Assembly (NCBI GenBank): GCA_950295325.1
Contig: OX485804.1
Span: 18,230,001 to 18,294,000, forward strand
Origin: Polytrichum commune
Lineage: Eukaryota > Streptophyta > Polytrichopsida > Polytrichales > Polytrichaceae
Direction of reading: 5' to 3'
DNA length: 64,000 nucleotides
Part shown: one piece after another, positions 57,443 through 64,000 of the stretch
Position numbering within the stretch: the first letter of the stretch is position 1
Layout of the letters: the number at the start of each line of letters is the position of its first letter
Notes under the pieces: generated by a model
Databases searched by the model: none
Told to the model about the DNA's origin: nothing
The model's input: only the letters and a program-made list of their open reading frames with translations
Position numbers and translations under genes: made by a program

Positions 57443-60400
57443 ATAGGAGGTGGCCAAGATAAGACCCCATCATATGTGACCATGTTGGGCCTCATAGGTT
57501 TAGCCGAAGGTTTGCATGAAATGAAATATTGTTGCAGCACATGCAAGCATGTTGCCTAAATGGTGGAGATATGACTATTGGCCCATGACACAAAATGCAA
57601 AGCCCTTGTAGTGCCCATGAATGGATTTTCACTACCCCACACATATGATGGCAACTTTGGAAGCACACGAAGGGATAATGTTGCAACATTGGAAAAGAAA
57701 TTGTGTTTGAACCAAGCCAACTAACCGACAGTCATGAGTCTAAGAGTTAGCAACACCGCCTAGCTGTTTGAGCCTAAGGATTACCATAAAGATTATGAGT
57801 AGTGTTGATGTCCACTTGATGACACCTTGTAGGATTGTAAATAATAGGAAATAATAAAGTAGGTTGGTTGGTCTAAGTGGACCTTGCATGTATTTACCTC
57901 ATACCTTGTTGAGGCACTTCAATGAAAACAACTTTCATTTCATTCCAAACTTAAAACAAATCAACTTGTTTCTACATAATGTTGCCAACATGCATTGATC
58001 CCGAAGCACCAACAATACATTCAAACTTTGCAACTGAACTCACAGAGACATATCATGCCACATTCATGCATCCCACCCCCATCCCACCATTCTTCGATCC
58101 TCTGCCACTACCGCTCTTGAAGAATGTTGTTGGGCATGTTGCACACATTAAGAGGTGGTTGAATGACTATATATACTTATTTTTAATTGTTTGAGGTAGC
58201 CAATTTCTCCATGGCCTCAAAATACCCTCTGCTTCCTCACTTGCCTGAGCACCTTGTACTTTGTGAACAAATCATAAGGGAATAGCTATTGAATGATGGC
58301 AACGCTTCCTAGACTAGGTTTCAACTTGTGCTCAGGTTATTGGATTAGTCCATCCTCCAGGAGTTGAGCCCACACATCAAGCCCAACCACTATTGTACCA
58401 TTAGTGGGGCATGGAAAGCTTTCCCGGGTTGGAATAGCTTGGGTCTATTGCGGCCCAACATTCAACTCTTATAAAAGAATCAACTATCAATACCTCGTGA
58501 TCTTTGACCAAATAAAATTTTAGCTTCAACTATTACTATGCAAAGCCCTTTGTGTTGGAAGATGTTAGTTTTGATCATGGTACCCATTGTTTTGTGAGGC
58601 TCATATAGAGTGAACGTGAGACATATAATGAGTCTACTCCCCTCTTAAACAATGTTACTTGATTTAGCACCCCTTTGTGTTTGTGTTTGATGTACAACGC
58701 GTGAACATGCCCTCATATGCAATAGTAGTAGTCAGTCTCACAACTCATGTTTCAAAATTGAGCTCCATCACAAGAAGCTCTAAGAACTATTAATAAATAA
58801 ATAAATGTACTTCACAATCAAAAAATCTACAAAGAGGCATCATACTCCTTGTTCGGTCCATGTTTGAGAAACTTCATAGATTTTTTATTTTTTATTTTTT
58901 ATTTTTTAAAACTATGAATATCCATCTAAGGCGTTGAGAGCAAGAGGGCATAAGATATGTGTGGCTAAAAGTAACACTAACCTTAAAGCAACACCTTTAA
59001 TTTATCCTTAAAGTGTCAACGAGTGAGTGCAGCGGTGCATTAAGTCAAAGATAAAAGCCACATATCATATCCAACATTAAGTACCAAATAATACCACCTT
59101 AACCAATCATAGTGGTGTTTGAAAGGATTTTAAATAGTTACAAAATAGCACCAACTATTGCCAATCACAATGATAAATCTAGGAACTAGGCTTAATGAGG
59201 CAGTGTAAGAAATGTTCCACGAAAGGTGACATGGTTGATTTTGAAGTGGTTTTCACCTAACAATCCAACATTTTGTGGACACCCCTATGTGACACCAAAA
59301 GACTCAACGAATTATACGAGTCACCATAAATTGATAGGCATGATTCTAACCCATATGTTAATTTTTGTGATATTTTTCGAAAAAGTGAGAAACCCAAAAT
59401 CAGCAAAAATCCTGGGGGGTGTCACTTTAAGGGCTGCGTACCTTAAGATCAGTTGCAAAGGAGCCGAGGGGATCCATGGCATCATCTGTTTTCCTGACAT
59501 TTCCCATCAGGAATAACTAATTGCTCTACAACCTCCAACTTTTCATGACATGCAGCCATATAAAGGAGCATTCCATTGTCATGAGTTAAGCATGGTAGAA
59601 GTTAAACTGATTCATGCATAATACTTTCAAAAATGTAATTTTTTTGATTTGCACTTACTCTCATGTTTACCATAATTGTCTATGTTATGTTCAATTGATG
59701 GAGAAGGCATACTGTGTAAAGCCCCTTCCTTAAATTGGTCCCCCAAAAGTGAGGCAAATTCTAACCTCATGCACTGTGACGTGATATTTTCGAGACGTTC
59801 CAGGGAGACACTTCAATCCTCGCATTGTCTCGAGTAGGCACTAAATTGTTCCACCTAATCACTATGTTTTCATGCCAAGCATTTCTGTGAAGAATCAGCA
59901 ATGTAGATCTGAATCATATCATCAAAATATATGCCCCTCAATGCTGTACTCCTGCAAATTTTCCAAAAGGATCACAGTAGATTCAAAGTTGCATAAGGAT
60001 TATTGCTGTTTCTACACAATTTTCTCATCCACTTGTCTTCCACAAATATGCGACAAGGGAAAATCATGACTCATGCAACTTTGAATTCACATAAAGCCCA
60101 CCTGTGTCCTACAATCACAAGTTCAGGAGCGAAGGAAGATACAAACTTGAAACCAAGTCTTCCAGTTTGAAACCATCTCATACCACTGTCAAACGACACA
60201 TACATGCAAAAGATGAGAAGATATGCATGTAGATGACAACACATCGTCTGTCAACAACTGCGGATGACAATCTTCCTTGTCACTGTGTACACCGGTTTGT
60301 TATTCATACAGGAAACTGGTGCGAACATTACATGGGGAGTACATATAGACGCAGCAATCAATCATATGGGAGTATTGCTGCATCTATGCTTGAACTCATT

Positions 60401-60913
60401 AAAAGTGGGAAAATTGCAAATTTTACATAACTTCACACACAGAGAGCTCTATTTAGTCATCACGGCCCAGTCTGGAAACTAACTGAGGAGCCCAAAATGT
60501 GGAAGAAAACTCACTGAAACATTTACTCAATTTCTGCACACTCAGAAGTACCGGTAAGATTCTGAAGCCTGTGTTTCATGATTGTTTGAAACCGATCAGA
60601 GACAAACATATGTATGTATATGTCAAAAACAACCCAAGCCCCATACCACACATGCTAGAAAGAAATGATCCTGTGCGAGCCAGTGAGGGGGCTCCGCTAT
60701 CTCTGGCCGCTATCTCTGGCCTCGCTCTAAGCTATCAGGAGCGAGAAAGGACGGCAATCACAAGTGCAAACTGGGGAGGCGAGAATGCAAAGAATTATTG
60801 AATTGGAGCTCAGGTTGGCAGATCACACCTAGGGGATTGTACAAGTAGTTCAACGAATGGCATTGTATGCCGGCCCATGCCTGAGAGATGAATGGCAATG
60901 ATGATGGTATCTC
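57443..60913. other. Gene-free region and 3' flank of the GDP-fucose transporter
   Basis: Short frames only, none with a family match. From about 60480 the sequence is likely to hold the 3' UTR of the minus-strand transporter, whose stop codon is at 60914. No repeat with clear borders is visible. Confidence 0.5.
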
Positions 60914-61987
60914 CTACATAGCATCTACAGACCGCAATGCCACAGAACCAGCAATTAGCGTTGTCCTGTCCTTCCGCCTTGAATCATCTCGACTAAGACG
61001 TGCACTTAAAAGCCCTTGCTCCTCATCAACTTCGGATTTCGAAATTGCTTTGGGTGAATGTGGCACCGGTTTCTTTGTCATCGTTGTTGACTGCTGGTAT
61101 AGAACACCTCCAACAATTGTAAATAGAAGGCACACCAAGCCGGGAAAGCTGGCATGCTTGTCCCAGATCAACACATTGATCACCACCGTAAGGAGCTTGT
61201 TCACAACTCCTGTCACCGTGAATGCAGTTGCGGAGATTGCCTTTCTTGCAGCAAACCCAAAGAAACTGATGGCTAATCCAAACAGGCATGATAACCCCAC
61301 GGAGAAGAATGACACCATCCATTGCCTCCCTTCAAAAGAAGCATGGGCAATCTCTCGGTACTCTCCCATCGCAACCAAAAAGAAAGGAGAGAGCATGAGC
61401 GAGAGGAAATTGTTATATAACACAAATCCCCATGTATTAAGCCCCATGTCGGTAACCATGTGCTTGATGTACACCATCTCCGTGCATATGGTAATCAAGT
61501 AGGCAAACGCCCATGTGTATGCCGTCACCGTGAAAGCGGAGTCTGTGATTACATATCCTACTGCCCCAGCCAGAATTACAATCAAGGAAGCAAATGTATA
61601 TCCCGAAGGTAAAGCTTGCTTCCGGAAGAAAGTGTCCGCAAGGGCAACCAGCACTGGAGTCGATGACCTAAATACGATGAATGTGTCCACATTGGCATGC
61701 TTGAGGAGATTTGTGTTGGTAAAGATTGCTAAGTAAAATACAAACGCTGCGGGAAGGAACTTCTTGGCTGTCCCCCACACCAACGGATCATGGTGAATAA
61801 GGCCAATCTTTCCAGCCACTAAAACTCCCACCACACTTGTTGCATACTGGAGAGCCGTTAGTAACCCCGGGTATGGAAAGTAGGTTATGGCATACTTGTT
61901 TATGACTGCCAGCAAACTGGAGCACAGGCCATACCCGACCACCACTGTAACAGTCCCCAACGGACTCGCATCGCCTCTCGATTTCAT
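60914..61987 (-). CDS. GFT1: Golgi GDP-fucose transporter, GONST4/GFT1 type
   Basis: An intronless gene for a 357-aa nucleotide-sugar transporter of the drug/metabolite superfamily, with about ten membrane helices. GFT1/GONST4 carries GDP-fucose into the Golgi lumen for fucosylating xyloglucan, pectin and glycoproteins. Diagnostic stretches include YGLCSSLLAVINKYAITYF, AIFTNTNLLKHANVDTFIVF, TEMVYIKHMV and the GDP-sugar loop FGFAARKAISATAFTVTG (243-260). The C-terminal tail is charged and cytosolic. I chose the ATG at 61987. The frame stays open to 62062 but begins with TTG right after a stop, so the extra 25 residues have no ATG. The first residues MKSRGDASPLG agree with the short N-terminus of plant homologues. 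GFT1 over other GONSTs is a family-level judgement. Confidence 0.93.
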   Translation of the reverse strand: MKSRGDASPLGTVTVVVGYGLCSSLLAVINKYAITYFPYPGLLTALQYATSVVGVLVAGKIGLIHHDPLVWGTAKKFLPAAFVFYLAIFTNTNLLKHANVDTFIVFRSSTPVLVALADTFFRKQALPSGYTFASLIVILAGAVGYVITDSAFTVTAYTWAFAYLITICTEMVYIKHMVTDMGLNTWGFVLYNNFLSLMLSPFFLVAMGEYREIAHASFEGRQWMVSFFSVGLSCLFGLAISFFGFAARKAISATAFTVTGVVNKLLTVVINVLIWDKHASFPGLVCLLFTIVGGVLYQQSTTMTKKPVPHSPKAISKSEVDEEQGLLSARLSRDDSRRKDRTTLIAGSVALRSVDAM

Positions 61988-62578
61988 CGCACACAAAAAT
62001 TGATTGCACACAAGAGGGAGGATCGCGTTGATGTCGTTCTCTTCAGAAACACCAGACGCCAATCAAATCACACGAGCTTGCCATCATCTTCTACCATGGC
62101 ACTCAAACCCTATCCACATTTTCCCGTGACATAGCTCAACACGGCGAATCTTCTCACCATCATTACCATTAAAACGGCGATTGACCACAGTAGTCGCACC
62201 ACCAATTTGCGACGCGCATCACCGAAACCCTAAAATTGCACCAAACCCTTATCTCCGACGTCCTACACTCATCAGGGCTTTCGACCAAACCGCGCCCCTT
62301 CTTTTGAATTGCACATAACTAACTTGTTTTCGTGGATCCACAGACAACAAGTCCGAGCTGCGCAGAAAACTTACTTCCTGTTGCATTGCGTCCAATAATT
62401 GAAGCGATAATTGGCTTGGTGGCGACTCGCAACTGTTGTGATCCGACCGAGTTGCGGGAAGAATATGGCGACCGAGCTTCCGTGTCCCCCGCGACAGCTC
62501 CCCCGTCCTGATCAGGCGCTGGGCCTGCGCCTCTCCTGCCCGCCCGACCCCCTGCCCGCCCTAAGCCCGGGCCCGGCT
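61988..62578 (-). promoter_or_regulatory. 5' flank of the GDP-fucose transporter
   Basis: The region next to the start codon holds two short upstream ORFs (62043-62097). Further out it becomes GC-rich (62460-62578), with CCCGCC and GCCCGGGCC motifs and no coding signal. The transcription start is not visible. Confidence 0.4.
62043..62097 (-). promoter_or_regulatory. Two overlapping upstream ORFs in the transporter leader
   Basis: uORF 1 runs 62097-62068 (9 codons, MVEDDGKLV, then TGA). Its ATG has G at -3 and G at +4, a strong context. uORF 2 runs 62087-62043 (14 codons, MMASSCDLIGVWCF, then TGA). Both end before the main ATG at 61987. If transcribed they should lower initiation at the main start. 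Confidence 0.5.
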
Positions 62579-63052
62579 GCTACACCAAATATTATATTTA
62601 ATTAGTGTCACCAATTCTAATTGTCCTGCTCCATACTAATTGTAAACCGCGGTATAGTGTCACCAACACTAAAATTTAACCCCACATTATTTTTCATTCC
62701 TTGTAAATTTTTTTGGGGGGGTTTTATAGATATATGTGTTGCAATTATTGTCACTTACCAAGTGATTTTTCAACAATCATCCATGACAATATTTCATCAC
62801 CACTTGCTGACAAGAGAAGGTGGGGCTTTGGCTAATGAATTAACTCATTCATTGTTCATGAAATATTGTCATGGATGATTGAAAAATCACTTTGGTAAGT
62901 GACAGTATTTGCAACACATATATCTATAAAACCCCCCAAAAAAAAATTTACAAGGAATGACAAATAATGTGGGGTTAACATTTAGTGTTGGTGACACTAT
63001 ACTGCGATTTATAATTAGTATGGAGCAAGACAATTAGAATTGGTGACACTAA
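62579..63052. mobile_element. Family A MITE turned into a long fold-back
   Basis: Left arm 62602-62797 and right arm 62858-63052 are near-perfect inverted copies of about 195 bp around a 60-base loop. The outer tips are TTAGTGTCACCAATTCTAAT and ATTAGAATTGGTGACACTAA. The left side also keeps the family A terminus (CTACACCAAATATTATATTT at 62580). The matching right terminus is missing: after GACACTAA the sequence switches to a Harbinger-like end. Confidence 0.85.
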
Positions 63053-63230
63053 GGGTTGCTTTACACTATGGTGGAGAAGTCCTTCAAGAATTCTAGGGGA
63101 ATTCTGAAATTTGATTGGCCAAGAGTGACACTCTTGTCCGGTGGTGGTTTACACTACGGCCAAGAGTCCTTTGGTGGAGAACTTTGTACAAAAGGGTATT
63201 CAATGAGAATTTTGCTCACAAAGTATACAT
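63053..63230. mobile_element. Partial PIF/Harbinger-like MITE
   Basis: It begins right after TAA with GGGTTGCTTTACACTATGGT then GGAGAAGTCC, close to the left end of the element at 44268. It also shares TTGATTGGCCAAGAGTG and GTGGTGGTTTACACTA-like motifs with that copy. No matching right end is found in the window, so it is truncated or very diverged. Confidence 0.55.
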
Positions 63231-64000
63231 TTGGGATGGGATGGGTATTGTTCTATCTAGCCTCATATATAAATAAATAACATAGTATGAATGTTGGGGG
63301 AGAGGTAAGTATCCCTAAGACCCCCTAATCATTTCTTACAAAATGAGTATAAAACATCCAAATATACCGTAAAGCCCCCAAATTTCCATGCTTTTTCATC
63401 CATGAAGCAATGTGTCATCCCCAATATCACACTTCAATGACTTTGTGTGTGTGTGTGTGTGTGTGTTTGTAAAGAATGGTTTTTAACATATTAATTACTT
63501 CTAATTTGTATACATAACCAAGCAATTCACTCTAAGATTTTAAAATTCTCATACACATTTACAAGACTACTCGGAATGTTATCTAGATTTGTCTTCTTTT
63601 TGGTCATGAAAACTTTGTTTAGAGAGGGGTGCTAAACAAGGGATGTTACATATATGTGGCTTGCACTCTCAAAGAAGAACCCACCCCACCCCGTGGGATC
63701 TTGCTTGTCATGGTACCACTAGTGGAGATCAGATTCCTTCCATGTTTCAATTTGCAACTAGATAGTCTCTAGTCTTCCTACCACTTGGATCATCATGTCG
63801 ATATTACCAGTTATCTCACATAGACCATTGCACTCTGTTACTTTAGGGAATTGGCCTTTTGGACTACACTTTGATGTTCTTTTGATCCCATACGTCTTAA
63901 GGTTTTCTAGACTTTTAAATCAATTCCGTGTCATTGTGATCATCCCTTTCCCTCTCCCCCTCAAAAAAAGGTCTTGACTCCCTTAGAATGTTTTGGAAAC
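63231..64000. other. Gene-free window end
   Basis: It contains a GT microsatellite (about 63444-63466) and a dispersed repeat related to about 55080-55210. No gene is supported. Confidence 0.5.

Noticed and set aside
61988-62062. Extra 25 N-terminal residues for the GDP-fucose transporter
   Set aside because: The extended frame begins with TTG directly after a stop codon. The first ATG in frame is at 61987.
1-64000. tRNA or rRNA genes
   Set aside because: Scanning by eye for T-arm GTTCGA motifs with matching acceptor stems and for rRNA-like GC-rich conserved blocks gave nothing. A tRNAscan run would settle it.

Overview
The window is nuclear DNA from a land plant. Six plant genes can be reconstructed exon by exon, with GT-AG introns, plant-type organelle targeting signals and proteins that line up along their whole length with known plant families. 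Around them lie AT-rich stretches full of decayed transposons, short inverted-repeat elements (MITEs) and tandem duplications. The species cannot be fixed from the sequence. Mostly short introns (about 70 to 900 bp) and about one gene per 11 kb are compatible with a seedless plant, but that is only an inference.

Layout. 1-10.5 kb: gene-free repeats, including a decayed Copia retrotransposon on the minus strand, a long minisatellite and a MITE. 10.5-11.6 kb (-): intronless ALIS/CDC50 subunit of P4-ATPase lipid flippases. 12.1-19.3 kb: tandem repeats and several MITEs. 19.65-23.5 kb (+): NDUFA9-type complex I subunit, 12 exons, 402 aa. 24.56-25.86 kb (-): TIM10, 5 coding exons, 86 aa, tail to tail with NDUFA9. 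26.3-35.2 kb: repeats and at least four inverted-repeat elements. 35.6-40.8 kb (+): plastid chorismate synthase, 12 exons, 458 aa. 40.8-44.7 kb: repeats with a nested MITE. 45.1-53.9 kb (+): acyl-CoA thioesterase with an N-terminal cyclic-nucleotide-binding domain and a C-terminal SKL peroxisome signal, 17 exons, 456 aa, preceded by a triplicated leader and carrying a hAT-like MITE in an intron. 53.9-60.9 kb: repeats with a 952-bp inverted-repeat element. 60.9-62.0 kb (-): intronless Golgi GDP-fucose transporter of the GONST4/GFT1 type, 357 aa. 62.6-63.05 kb: a long fold-back element beside it.

The six genes are housekeeping functions in different compartments (secretory membranes, mitochondrion twice, plastid, peroxisome, Golgi) and do not form a pathway cluster. 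All reading frames close exactly: exon lengths sum to multiples of three and every intron starts GT and ends AG. I found no rRNA, tRNA, CRISPR array or biosynthetic cluster, and no convincing new gene system. The least ordinary content is structural: two copies of a hAT-like MITE with exact 8-bp target duplications, a fold-back with arms of about 195 bp, nested MITE insertions, and a repeated habit of local tandem duplication (units of about 140 to 460 bp) inside introns and gene flanks.
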